NCBI RefSeq assembly: GCF_900167025.1
Contig: NZ_FUXC01000001.1
Location: 248,001-312,000, forward strand
DNA from: Treponema berlinense
GTDB lineage: Bacteria; Spirochaetota; Spirochaetia; Treponematales; Treponemataceae
Reading direction: 5' to 3'
Length of the DNA stretch: 64,000 bases
Positions 7,970 to 16,748 of this stretch are shown piece by piece. The first letter of the stretch is position 1, and each line of letters starts with the position of its first letter. The position numbers and the translations under genes are program-made. The notes below the pieces were generated by a model. That model saw nothing but the letters and a program-made list of their open reading frames with translations. It did no database searches and had not been told where the DNA came from.

Positions 7970-8689
7970 ATGGTACAGATTTATGCTTACCAAAATTCCC
8001 TCAAGACTGGCGAGGGTAAAGACAAATATTGCTTTAGGAGCGTCGTTGATCAGATTATGGACAGCGAGCAGCTTGTAAGGGAAATCATCAGTTACAATTC
8101 AACTATCACGGATGCGGATGCCCGAGCCGTGCTTTCGGTTCTTAACGACCGGGTCCGTCATTTTGTAAATCTTGGCTACAAAGTGGAGCTTCCTTTTGGC
8201 TATGTGTATAACAAGGCAAACGGAACTGTCGCAAAATTAAATGACGGTTTTGTTCCCGGAAAAGGAAACCACAGGATAACAAGTGTCTTCAAGTTCAAGG
8301 ATGACGCTGCGGATGAAATGACAAAAGACGCTTCTTACAAACTTGCAGGGAGCGGATATGTTCAGCTTCCTGCAATCAAGGAAATTTCTTCTATTCTTCC
8401 AAACGGTATGGAGAGCGAAAATCTTGATTTTTCTGCGGGGGCTATGCTTCGAATCAAAGGCAAGAATGTTTCCTTTGTTGCGGAAGATGAGGTGCAGGGT
8501 GTTTTCCTCGTTTCATTAGATTCTTCCGAAACTCGTGTTTCAAACTACAACAGAATTGGAACGAATGTCATTGAGGCCTATGTTCCTGCTGTTGCATCAG
8601 GCAGTTATGAAATAAAGCTCGTCACAAAACCGGGAACTGAGCGTTACGAAAAAACCGTGTATTCCACAGTTGTTAATGTAACTGCTTAA
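7970..8689 (+). CDS. HU-like DNA-binding protein with C-terminal DUF4469 (Ig-like) domain
   Basis: 239 aa. Residues about 1-120 have the fold pattern of Bacteroidetes/spirochaete-type HU/IHF-like proteins (SVVDQIMDSEQLVREIISYN, NLGYKVELPFGYVYNKANGT). About residues 140-239 match the Ig-like DUF4469 tail (LRIKGKNVSFVAEDEVQGVFLV ... YEIKLVTKPG). These small proteins are abundant in Treponema; function unknown, perhaps nucleoid binding. RBS AGAAGGA precedes the ATG. The leader is the palindromic block described just upstream. Confidence 0.75.
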   Translation: MVQIYAYQNSLKTGEGKDKYCFRSVVDQIMDSEQLVREIISYNSTITDADARAVLSVLNDRVRHFVNLGYKVELPFGYVYNKANGTVAKLNDGFVPGKGNHRITSVFKFKDDAADEMTKDASYKLAGSGYVQLPAIKEISSILPNGMESENLDFSAGAMLRIKGKNVSFVAEDEVQGVFLVSLDSSETRVSNYNRIGTNVIEAYVPAVASGSYEIKLVTKPGTERYEKTVYSTVVNVTA

Positions 8690-8695
8690 TTTTTT

Positions 8696-8726
8696 CAGAG
8701 GGCTTCCTTTTTTGGGGAGTCCTCTG
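8696..8726 (+). terminator. Hairpin after DUF4469 gene
   Basis: CAGAGG (8696-8701) pairs with CCTCTG (8721-8726), extended inward with wobble pairs around a T-rich loop. The following T tract is weak, so termination may be partial. Confidence 0.45.
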
Positions 8727-8764
8727 ATTTGTAATGCAAAGAATTATTAAGGATATTTTATTCT

Positions 8765-9918
8765 ATGAACAAACAATATGAACGCAAAGTAAAAGAAAAT
8801 AAGCCGGTTGTGGCAATCTGTTATGATTTTGATAAAACACTTACGCCTGATGATATGCAGGCTCAGGGATTCATTCAGTCTGTTGGTTATGATGTCAACT
8901 CTTTTTGGGAAAAATCAAATGGCCTTGCTGAGCATAATGAGATGGATCAGAACCTTGCATATATGTATACGATGTTGCATGAATCAGAGGGAAAAGTCTT
9001 ATTCACCAAAAAGAGTTTGAGAGATTATGGCTCAAAAATACAGCTTTTTCCTGGTGTTGAGGAATGGTTTGAAAGGATTCGTGACTATGCAAAAGACAAA
9101 GGTGTTATTATAGAGCATTATATTATCTCGTCAGGACTAAAAGAAATGATTGGGGAACTAAAGTTGCCTCCTCTTTTGAACGCATATACGCAAGCTCATT
9201 TTATTACAATGACAGGGATGTGGCTGAATGGCCTGCTCAAGTCGTTAATTATACAAACAAAACGCAGTTTATTTTCAGAATTGAGAAAGGAACCTTGGAT
9301 ATAAATGATTCTGGAATTAACGATTATTTTCCAACAGAAACAATGCGTGTTCCTTTCAGAAATATAATTTATATCGGTGACAGCGACACTGACATTCCGT
9401 GCATGAAGTTAGTTAATTCAAATGGAGGCCATTCAATAGGCGTATACAATCCTGCAACACAGAAAAAGGAAAAGGTCTATAAGATGATGCATGACAAGCG
9501 TATAAAATATTTTGCGCCTGCTGATTACAGTGAAGGTTCTGAGTTGGATGCGCTTGTAAAAGCAATCATTGACAGGACATATTATAATGAGCTTCTGGAA
9601 GAGATTCATTTCAAAAATAAGAAAGAGTATGAATTGGACGAGGCAAATTTTTCTGAGGAGCAAAAATTGAAGAAATCATTACTGCTCAATCTAGAGGAAA
9701 GCGGCAGCTTTAGAACAACACATACAGTTATAGCCGAGCTTCGAAAAGTCGATTACTGGAGTCCTGATGAAATCGATTGGCTGATAGACATTGCTCTTTC
9801 TAATAGTCAGGTAAATCATATTTTGACTGATGATGATGTTGCAAGATTTTATAAAAGCATAATTGAAGGAGCACATAATAAAAAAGCGGAAGAGTTGAGG
9901 GAAGTTTTAAAAGAATAA
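8765..9918 (+). pseudogene. HAD-family (phosphoserine phosphatase-like) hydrolase, single frameshift
   Basis: The first part (8765 to about 9155) encodes VVAICYDFDKTLTP (DxDxT nucleophile motif) and HYIISSGLKEMIG. The conserved continuation, VASSFERIYASSFYYNDRDVAEWPAQ ... IIYIGDSDTDIPCMKLV (GDSDTD motif), is in the +1 frame to 9918. Adding one G to the GGGG run at 9152-9155 restores one continuous frame of about 384 codons. It is therefore a frameshifted gene, a phase-variable G tract or a sequencing error. The unshifted frame continues to a stop at 9304. Family members are soluble phosphatases of unknown substrate. No partner genes nearby suggest a pathway. Confidence 0.8.
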
Positions 9919-10116
9919 GGCATCGTATATTCATACATTTAGGAGAGAGTTGTAAAACTCCATCTTCCAAATCTTCCGCAAAAAAGCGCCTCGCATTCCG
10001 AAAATCTCGGCCCCGCTCATCGGAAGCTCAATCTAACACAGGACTGACGCTTCCCGACTGAGCCAGCTGGCCCGTCGCGTTTTCGACTAACCGGCCGGCT
10101 CCTTACGCTTTACCTC
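9919..10116. other. Intergenic stretch with GC-rich hairpins
   Basis: No gene is seen. The stretch 10018-10051 has GGAAGCTCA ... TGACGCTTCC, which folds as a stem, beside CCAGCTGG and CCGGCCGG palindromes. It looks like an interspersed repeat remnant between two decayed genes. Confidence 0.4.
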
Positions 10117-10962
10117 TTACGTCTTCTCAAACTCCGGCTTCCATGCGGCAAATTGAAGCAGCTGCTCGTCGGTGCGGTGGTAGTAACGCTCACCCTTATC
10201 CAAGCTGGCGATTTTTGCCATTTCATCGGCGGTCAGCTTAAAGTCCATGATGTTAAGATTGTCTTTGATGTGGTCAACGTTCTTACTTCCAGGAATCACC
10301 ACAAATCGTCGCAAATTGCCTTGCAATTTGCTTACCGAGTTTGTCTTCGCCAAACTTGCAGAAATATATTGTGCTAGTTTACGCTCAGCGGAAACTAGGT
10401 AAGCAAGCCATAGGCTTGCGACGGTACCAGCTCATCAATTTGATACCGTACTTGTCCAGAGTTACGCGTAAATCCTTCTGCGTAAAATATGGATGGGCTT
10501 CCACCTGAATGAACTGAGGGGCAGTTTCCCATTTAGTCTCAAGTTCTTCTATATATTTTCCTTCAAAATTAGAAATGCCGATTGAGCGGGCTTTCCCATC
10601 GCGGAGTGCCTTTTCAAGCTGACGGTAGCCTGCAAGCCAGTTTCCTGCCGGTTGATGGATGTAGAGCAGGTCAACGTAATCTACTCCAAGACGCTCAAGA
10701 GTTTCGTCAACAGCGTTCGGATTTTCGTATTCCGACGGCCAGAGCTTTGTGGAAAGAAAAATCTCCTTTCGCTCAACGCCGCTTTCTTTGATTCCCCGTC
10801 CGACAGCGCGCTCGTTTACATAAGCGTTGGCTGTGTCGATAAGACGGTAGCCCATCTTAAGAGCCTCGCGGGTGCTGTTCTGGGCATCTGCGGATGAGAG
10901 CATAAAGGTCCAAGTCCTATTACAGGGCATTCGATTCCGTTGTTTAATTTGATTGTCTGCAT
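10117..10962 (-). pseudogene. Aldo/keto reductase, broken by frameshift and internal replacement
   Basis: Translation from ATG at 10962 (RBS GGAGA) gives MQTIKLNNGIECPVIGLG and then loses frame near 10903 (one base missing in a T run before FMLSSADAQ). The next block, GYRLIDTANAYVNERAVG ... FLSTKLWPSEY ... GISNFEGKYIEEL ... LMSWY, is typical of the 2,5-diketo-D-gluconate reductase type, with the Asp/Tyr/Lys catalytic set. After LMSWY the expected about 38 residues are missing and an unrelated stretch of similar length intervenes. Then FVVIPGSKNVDHIKDN (NADP site) to FEKT follows. Not a functional gene as read. Confidence 0.85.
10307..10423. repeat. MITE-like segment with imperfect terminal inverted repeats inside the aldo/keto reductase gene
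   Basis: The foreign segment begins CGTCGCAAATTGCCTTGC and runs into TTGCTTACC. It ends GGTAAGCAAGCC...GGCTTGCGACGG. So both ends carry the sequence CGTCGCAA...TTGCTTACC in opposite orientation, and an internal CTAGTTT/AAACTAG pair lies between. It replaces the conserved part of the reductase. Confidence 0.5.
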
Positions 10963-11300
10963 ATTGTGTCTCCTGTCATTCCGAACTTGATTCGGAATCT
11001 AAATCTCGAGAGGAGTGTAGCATGGAAATTTTTTTTCTCAATGTGCATATTTCACCTTTGTGTAGGAAAAGCGACAGATTTTTGAAATGTGCCTAGAAAG
11101 TTGGGCGTTCCCGGCTGCCTTCGGCAGCCGGTCGGGCTTTCCGCCATTCCGCTATCGCTTCAGCCTCCTCACTTCGTTGCGGTGGCCGCCTTTGGCGTGG
11201 CTTCAATCCCTAACGCGTTCTTTATTTACCTTTCGATATCGTGAGATTTTATTGAAGGTATAAGAAAATCATGGTAAAATTACACTGACGGAGAATCAGA
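10963..11300. repeat. Gene-free stretch holding two interspersed repeats and a candidate promoter
   Basis: ATTCCGAA/TTCGGAAT (10979-10999) is a short perfect hairpin of a widely seen repeat type. At 11103-11220 lies a GC-rich element starting GGGCGTTCC, with the perfect stem CCGGCTGCC (11111-11119)/GGCAGCCGG (11123-11131), then TCGGGCTTTCCGC and ending CTTCAATCCCTAACGCG. It is much richer in GC than its surroundings. TTGAAG (11252-11257) and TAAAAT (11275-11280) with a 17-bp spacer probably drive the following genes. Confidence 0.6.
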
Positions 11301-11525
11301 ATGGCGGAAGTACCTGTAAAAGACAAAATAGAATACACAGTTGCTCTCGTAAGCGATTTTGCAAAAAAATATTCTCTTTCCACAACACAGGCATTCAACT
11401 ACCTTGACCGCTTTAATGCCATTACGCTTTTGGAACAGCACTACAATATAGCCCACACCCTTGCATATTCGGAAATGGTAGATACATTAGCTTCTTATTG
11501 CAAAGACCATGGAGGAAATGTCTGA
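11301..11525 (+). CDS. DUF3791 protein, likely antitoxin-type partner of DUF3990
   Basis: 74 aa. KIEYTVALVSDFAKKYSLSTTQAFNYLDRFNAITLLEQHYNIAHTL follows the DUF3791 pattern throughout, the usual full length. RBS CGGAGA precedes the ATG. In intact cassettes DUF3791 is followed by a DUF3990 protein. Here its TGA overlaps the ATG of a DUF3990 remnant. The toxin-antitoxin role is inferred from context. Confidence 0.75.
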   Translation: MAEVPVKDKIEYTVALVSDFAKKYSLSTTQAFNYLDRFNAITLLEQHYNIAHTLAYSEMVDTLASYCKDHGGNV

Positions 11526-11575
11526 TGTTTTTGTATCATGGTTCAAACGCTTGTAAACAAAGGACTCTGCCATGA
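11525..11575 (+). pseudogene. DUF3990 N-terminal remnant (16 codons)
   Basis: ATG 11525 overlaps the DUF3791 stop (TGATG) and encodes MFLYHGSNACKQRTLP, then TGA. The start MFLYHGS is the characteristic N-terminus of DUF3990 proteins, which normally run to about 150-170 residues. The next gene begins in the ATGA of this stop. An internal deletion seems to have removed the toxin and kept its neighbours coupled. Confidence 0.6.
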
Positions 11576-11790
11576 ATGATGTTGAATATCAGATTGAATG
11601 TACCACACGAGACCTTGCGACATATCTCGTAAGGGATTTTTCTTTTACCGTGGAACAGGCCTTGCGTGCCGTGTACAACTCAGAACTCTACCAGAAACTC
11701 TGTGACCCAAAGACAGGACTTTACTTTCAAAGCCCCCTTTATGTGTATGACTATTTAAAGACCGAAATCAAGACAGGAAAACTACAATGA
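11572..11790 (+). CDS. Small protein of the DUF3791/DUF3990 cassette
   Basis: 72 aa. The sequence DLATYLVRDFSFTVEQALRAVYNSELYQKL...TGLYFQSPLYVYDYLKTEIKTGK is of a conserved small-protein type usually found right after DUF3990 genes. The start overlaps the stop of the DUF3990 remnant (ATGA), and the gene runs 4 bp into the XRE gene that follows (ATGA overlap). No catalytic motif is visible. Function unknown; probably part of the cassette's antitoxin side. Confidence 0.65.
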   Translation: MNDVEYQIECTTRDLATYLVRDFSFTVEQALRAVYNSELYQKLCDPKTGLYFQSPLYVYDYLKTEIKTGKLQ

Positions 11791-11999
11791 GTGCAAGTTA
11801 CAAAAAACTCTGGAAAATCCTAATCGACCGCGACATGAACAAGAGCGACCTCATCCGCCAGGCAAAAATCACCAGCAACATCGTAGCCAAAATGGGCAAA
11901 GGCGAAGATGTTTCCATGGAAAGCCTCAGGAAAATCTGCATAGCCCTGGACTGTGAGATTGGGGATATTATGGAAGTGAATGCTGCTGATGGAGAGTGA
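11787..11999 (+). CDS. Small Cro/CI-type HTH regulator preceding hsdR
   Basis: 70 aa, a single HTH_26/XRE domain: KLWKILIDRDMNKSDLIRQAKITSNIVAKMGKGEDVSMESLRKICIALDCEIGDIMEV. These solitary proteins often sit in front of restriction genes, where they delay restriction after entry into a new host. It overlaps the previous gene by 4 bp and hsdR starts 3 bp after its stop, so it is in the operon. A control role is inferred. Confidence 0.8.
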   Translation: MSASYKKLWKILIDRDMNKSDLIRQAKITSNIVAKMGKGEDVSMESLRKICIALDCEIGDIMEVNAADGE

Positions 12000-12002
12000 A
12001 AA

Positions 12003-14555
12003 ATGAGTGATATTTTTGACATTCACGAAATGTCCGAAGAAGACATAAAACACGAATACATAACAACTGCCCTCGAAGCAAAGTGGGATGCAAAAAAAAT
12101 CTCCATGGAAACAGAAATCTGGAAGGCTGTAAAAAAGCGCAATCAAAATCTTCATATTTCAGCATCTCCTCTCAACAATTTTACAGACGGAAAAGTCAAA
12201 ATCAAAGGAAACATTCCAAGCCGCGACAAAGGAAAACGATGTGACTACATTCTGTGGTACAACAAGGGAACACCGCTTGCAATAGTAGAAGCAAAAGACA
12301 ATAACCACGCATCTTCCTTTGGCTTACAGCAGGCTATCAGTTACGGAGTTTTGCTTGATGTTCCTTTCGTTTACACTTCAAATGGCTCAACTTTTTTTGA
12401 ACACGATTTTACAACAGGCTTAGAAAAAGAAATCCCACTTTCAGAATTTCCTACAGCAGAAGAACTTTATAACAGATGGAAAAATGTAGATGCTGAAAAA
12501 ATTGTAGAAGTTGAAAACAGAATGCTGTATTCCATTGACGGTAATACAAAAGTATATGATGTTCCTCTTTGTTTTGAAGAAAACCTTATGAACACACCTT
12601 TTTATTCTGGAGCAGATTGTTATCCACCTCGTTATTATCAACGAAATGCCGTAAACAGAACTCTTGAAGCAATTGCAAAACAACAGACCCGCATTCTTAT
12701 TGCAATGGCAACAGGAACTGGAAAAACTTATACTGCATTCCAATTAGTCTGGCGTTTGATTGAATCTGGAACAAAGAAAAAAGTTCTTTATCTTGCAGAC
12801 AGAAATAATCTTGTGGACCAGTCTATTCAGCAGGACTTTAAACCTCTTGAAAAAGTAATTCACAAAATCAATTTTCAGAAAGAAGACAAATCTAAAATCT
12901 CAGCATATCAGGTTTACTTTGCTTTGTACCAGCAGTTGGATTCTGCAAAACATCATAATGACGAAGAGGAAGAAACAGAAGAAGAGATTGAAAACGAACT
13001 TTCAAAGTATAAAGAATTCTTTACTCCTGATTTCTTTGATTTGATTATTGTAGATGAGTGTCACCGCGGTTCTGCAAAGGCTGATTCCCGCTGGCGTAAG
13101 ATTCTTGAATATTTTAATGGTGCAACACAAATCGGTATGACTGCAACCCCAAAGGAAACAAAGTATGTTTCGAATATAGATTACTTTGGAGAGCCTGTTT
13201 ATTCATACAGTTTAAAACAGGGAATTGAAGATGGATTCCTTGCTCCGTTTAAAGTAATTAATGTTCATACAAATATTGATGACGGCTGGAGACCAAAGAA
13301 AGGTCAGAAGGATATTAACGGAAATGAAATTGAAGACCGTGAATATAATCTTTCTGACTATGATTACAACATCATTGTTCAAGACAGAATTGATGAAGTT
13401 GCAGCTGAAATTACAAAGTACCTGAAAGAAACAGACCGTATGTCTAAAACGATTGTATTCTGTCCTACAGAAGATGCCGCAGATAGAATGCGTGTTGCAT
13501 TAAATAATTTGAATACAGACATGGTTCAGAAAGATAATCAGGGAAATGTAAAGGAACAATATGTAGTCCGCATTACCGGAAGTGACAAATATGGAAAAGA
13601 TAAACTTGATTATTTTATTTCTGTTTCTCAGCCTTATCCTGTAATTGCAACGACTTCAAAACTGCTTTCTACCGGCAGTGACTGTAAAATGGTTAAGCTG
13701 ATTGTCATTGATGAATTGATTAATTCAATGACTGAGTTTAAGCAGATTATTGGTCGCGGAACTCGACTTCGCTACGATGATGGAAAAACACATTTTACAA
13801 TTATGGACTTCCGCAGAGTAAGCCGTTTGTTTGCTGACCCAGACTGGGATGGTGAAATTGAACAAGATGAAGATTATAATCCAAATCCAGAACCTAAAAC
13901 CCCTCCTGAACCAAAAGCCCCATCTGATGATACAGATGACGGTGGTGATGGCCCGGTTATTGTTGATCCTCCTGTACCTAATCCAAAACCAATTATTGGA
14001 AAAGGTGGAGTTAGAGTAAATGTCCTTCAGCGTTTAGTTTCAATTTATGATACAGACGGAAAACTTTTGAAGCAGGAATCTATTGAAGATTACACAAAAG
14101 AAAGTATTCTTGGAACTTACCAGACTTTGGAGAACTTTATCCAAACCTGGAACGGTGAACAGAAAAAAGAAATCATTCGAAACATGCTTAAAGAAAAAGG
14201 CATTGATCTTGAACTGATTAAGAAAGACCAGAACATGACTGATGTAGATGACTTTGATTTTATCTGTCATATTGCATTTAATCAAAAGCCTCTTACAAGA
14301 AGAGAACGTGCAGAGAATGTAAAAAAACGTGACATCTTTGGAAAGTACGGAGAAGCTGCTCGTGAAGTAATAAATGCACTTTTGGATAAATATGCTGAAC
14401 TAGGCATTTATGATATTGAATCAACAGAGATTTTAAAACAGAATCCATTTATTAAATATGGCAAGCCAGCTCGCATTGCTGCTTTGTTTGGTGGAAACGA
14501 TAAATACAGAGATGCAATCCGTGAACTTGAATATGAATTATATAAGGTTGCGTAG
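12003..14555 (+). CDS. hsdR: Type I restriction enzyme, restriction/translocase subunit R
   Basis: 850 aa. The N-terminal nuclease domain has the PD-ExK pattern CDYIL...LAIVEAKD (about 80-98). The SF2 helicase motor follows: Walker A MATGTGKT (about 239-246), DECHRG (about 350), TATP and an arginine-finger region GRGTRLR. An acidic Pro-rich linker (about 620-665, PEPKTPPEPKAP) precedes an EcoEI_R_C-like C-terminal domain that docks the methylase core. The subunit translocates DNA and cuts when two enzymes collide. It starts 3 bp after the HTH gene; the next gene is an HNH protein, not hsdM. Confidence 0.93.
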   Translation: MSDIFDIHEMSEEDIKHEYITTALEAKWDAKKISMETEIWKAVKKRNQNLHISASPLNNFTDGKVKIKGNIPSRDKGKRCDYILWYNKGTPLAIVEAKDNNHASSFGLQQAISYGVLLDVPFVYTSNGSTFFEHDFTTGLEKEIPLSEFPTAEELYNRWKNVDAEKIVEVENRMLYSIDGNTKVYDVPLCFEENLMNTPFYSGADCYPPRYYQRNAVNRTLEAIAKQQTRILIAMATGTGKTYTAFQLVWRLIESGTKKKVLYLADRNNLVDQSIQQDFKPLEKVIHKINFQKEDKSKISAYQVYFALYQQLDSAKHHNDEEEETEEEIENELSKYKEFFTPDFFDLIIVDECHRGSAKADSRWRKILEYFNGATQIGMTATPKETKYVSNIDYFGEPVYSYSLKQGIEDGFLAPFKVINVHTNIDDGWRPKKGQKDINGNEIEDREYNLSDYDYNIIVQDRIDEVAAEITKYLKETDRMSKTIVFCPTEDAADRMRVALNNLNTDMVQKDNQGNVKEQYVVRITGSDKYGKDKLDYFISVSQPYPVIATTSKLLSTGSDCKMVKLIVIDELINSMTEFKQIIGRGTRLRYDDGKTHFTIMDFRRVSRLFADPDWDGEIEQDEDYNPNPEPKTPPEPKAPSDDTDDGGDGPVIVDPPVPNPKPIIGKGGVRVNVLQRLVSIYDTDGKLLKQESIEDYTKESILGTYQTLENFIQTWNGEQKKEIIRNMLKEKGIDLELIKKDQNMTDVDDFDFICHIAFNQKPLTRRERAENVKKRDIFGKYGEAAREVINALLDKYAELGIYDIESTEILKQNPFIKYGKPARIAALFGGNDKYRDAIRELEYELYKVA

Positions 14556-14558
14556 ATT

Positions 14559-15242
14559 ATGACAGGGTGGAAACAATATCATTCTTTAAGTAAAAAAGAG
14601 ATCGAATTATTAAAAAAAGAATTGTTTAATAATAAACCCGAGACTCAATATCCTCATTACAAGCCAATTAAAACAAATTCTAATGACAATTCATATGAAA
14701 AATTAGAATTAGCACCAAATTTAATAATTGAAGTTAATAAATTTGGTGCTGTTAGATATAAAGGTAAAATACTTAAACAATATGCGACAGGATCTTTTAT
14801 GCATGTTGCAATGATTTATTTTGAAGAATATGGAAATGTTCCTGTTTATGAATTAGTAAAAAGAGCTTTCGATCCAATAGATAATAGAGAACATTACGAA
14901 ATTCATCATATTAATAATAATGCACTTGATAATAGACTTGAAAATCTTATTTATGTTACGAGACAAGAACATAGATTAATAGATGAAGACTTTAATAAAA
15001 AAGTATTAATACCAATAAGTAAAAAAATTACTCAAAATAATCGTAAAGATTTAATTAATTATTTTAATAATAATTCAGAACGAAGTATTAATGGCAGCGA
15101 ATTATTAAAAGTATTTAATAATACTTCATTTGAAAGAATAAAATACAACATTGATAAATTATGCAAAGATAAAAATATAATGAGAATTGAAAATAATGAT
15201 TTATTCATATTTCAAAAATTCTTATTAAATGAAAGCAGGTAG
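14559..15242 (+). CDS. HNH endonuclease-like protein inserted between hsdR and hsdM
   Basis: 227 aa. A central HNH_3-type segment, HYEIHHINNNALDNRLENLIYVTRQEH (about 109-136), carries the paired His, Asn and final His. The N-terminal LIIEVNKFGAVRYKGKIL and MHVAMIYFEEYG resemble the numod-type modules of free-standing homing endonucleases. The C-terminal about 80 residues look like a winged helix. The gene is much more AT-rich than hsdR and hsdM and sits with 3-bp gaps on both sides, keeping the operon intact. It may be a homing-type passenger or a recruited restriction accessory. Confidence 0.75.
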   Translation: MTGWKQYHSLSKKEIELLKKELFNNKPETQYPHYKPIKTNSNDNSYEKLELAPNLIIEVNKFGAVRYKGKILKQYATGSFMHVAMIYFEEYGNVPVYELVKRAFDPIDNREHYEIHHINNNALDNRLENLIYVTRQEHRLIDEDFNKKVLIPISKKITQNNRKDLINYFNNNSERSINGSELLKVFNNTSFERIKYNIDKLCKDKNIMRIENNDLFIFQKFLLNESR

Positions 15243-15245
15243 TAT

Positions 15246-16748
15246 ATGAGCAACTTAAGTAGTTTTGTAAAACGTATTCGTGATGTAATGCGTAACGATG
15301 CCGGTATTAACGGTGATGCACAGAGAATTGAACAGATAGCCTGGATGCTCTTCTTAAAAGTATATGACGCAAAAGAAGAAGACTGGGAATTTGAAGATGA
15401 AAAATATGAATCGATAATCCCAGAAGAACTTCGCTGGCGTAACTGGGCACATACAGAAAATCAAGGTGATGGTCTTACTGGTGACAAACTCTTGAACTTT
15501 GTAAACAATAAGCTTTTCCCAACTCTAAAAAATCTTGAAATCTCACCTGACACACCAATCCGCCAGAGTATTGTACGCACAACTTTTGAAGATGCAAACA
15601 ACTACATGAAAGACGGTGTACTGCTCCGCCAAATTGCAAACATCATTGATGAACTTGATTTTGGAAGCTACGAAGAAACTCATGCTTTTGGTGAAATCTA
15701 CGAAACAATTCTTAAAGAACTCCAGAGCGCAGGTAGTGCCGGTGAATTCTATACACCACGTGCTGTAACTCAATTTATGGCAAAAATGATTAAGCCGCAG
15801 ATAGGCGAAACAATGGCAGATTTTGCTTGCGGTACTGGTGGATTCCTTTCCAGCTGGATAAAAGAACTTGAAGAAGTAAAAGATGCTAAAGGTAGCATTT
15901 CAAACAAAGACTCAGAAAAAATCTATAATTCAATTTATGCAGTAGAGAAAAAACAGTTCCCTTACATGCTTTGTGTTACAAACATGCTTTTGCATGGATT
16001 GGATAGTCCAAAGGTATACCATGGAAACTCACTTATTTATAAACTTTTGGACTATACCCAGAAAGATGCTTTTGATGTAATTCTTATGAATCCACCATAC
16101 GGCGGAAGTGAAAAGGACGATATAAAACAGAACTTCCCGGCAGACTTACGTTCAAGCGAAACTGCAGATTTATTTATGGCGGTTATTATGTACCGCCTTA
16201 AGAAAGAAGGTCGTGCAGCAGTAATTGTTCCAGACGGATTCTTATTTGGAAACGATAATGCAAAGAATAATCTTAAGAAAAAGCTTCTTACAGATTTTAA
16301 TCTTCACACAATTGTGCGTTTACCAGGAAGTGTATTCAGCCCGTATACAAGTATTACAACAAACATTCTTTTCTTTAATAACGAAGAACCAACAGGAAAG
16401 ACATGGTTCTACCGTGTAGACATTCCAAGCGATCGCAAACACTTTAGCAAAACAAAGCCGATGGAATTAAAGCACTTTGATGACTGTATTGCCTGGTGGA
16501 ATGACCGTAAAGAAATTACGGACCAAGAAGGAAATCCAAAAGCAAAGTGTTTTACAGCTCAGGAACTTATTGATTCAAACTACAACTTTGATGTATGCGG
16601 CTATCCTCACGAAGAAGAAGAAATCTTAAGCGTTGCAGAAACAATACAGAATTATGAAGAAAAGCGCTCAAAGCTTAATGCTGATATAGACAATCTTCTT
16701 GCACAGATTACAGAGCTTCATCAGAAAGCACAGAAGGGGGAGTTATAA
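15246..16748 (+). CDS. hsdM: Type I restriction enzyme, N6-adenine methyltransferase subunit M
   Basis: 500 aa, normal length. The N-terminal helical HsdM_N domain (about 5-140) is followed by the N12N6 methyltransferase: SAM-binding ADFACGTGGFL (about 191-201), catalytic NPPYGG (about 281-286) and GRAAVIVPDGFLFG. A C-terminal coiled coil (about 460-500, EEKRSKLNADIDNLLAQITELHQKA) should contact HsdS. With HsdS it methylates the recognition site and forms the core that loads HsdR. Its stop overlaps the next ATG by one base (TAATG). Confidence 0.95.
   Translation: MSNLSSFVKRIRDVMRNDAGINGDAQRIEQIAWMLFLKVYDAKEEDWEFEDEKYESIIPEELRWRNWAHTENQGDGLTGDKLLNFVNNKLFPTLKNLEISPDTPIRQSIVRTTFEDANNYMKDGVLLRQIANIIDELDFGSYEETHAFGEIYETILKELQSAGSAGEFYTPRAVTQFMAKMIKPQIGETMADFACGTGGFLSSWIKELEEVKDAKGSISNKDSEKIYNSIYAVEKKQFPYMLCVTNMLLHGLDSPKVYHGNSLIYKLLDYTQKDAFDVILMNPPYGGSEKDDIKQNFPADLRSSETADLFMAVIMYRLKKEGRAAVIVPDGFLFGNDNAKNNLKKKLLTDFNLHTIVRLPGSVFSPYTSITTNILFFNNEEPTGKTWFYRVDIPSDRKHFSKTKPMELKHFDDCIAWWNDRKEITDQEGNPKAKCFTAQELIDSNYNFDVCGYPHEEEEILSVAETIQNYEEKRSKLNADIDNLLAQITELHQKAQKGEL

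Noticed and set aside
8765-9304. Two separate HAD genes
   Set aside because: The second open frame begins inside the conserved core and has no RBS; one base restores a single protein.
9965-10090. tRNA-like pattern on the minus strand (GGCTCAGTCGGGAAGC with later paired arms)
   Set aside because: The acceptor stem does not close, no 7-base anticodon loop can be placed and no TTCRA T-loop is present.
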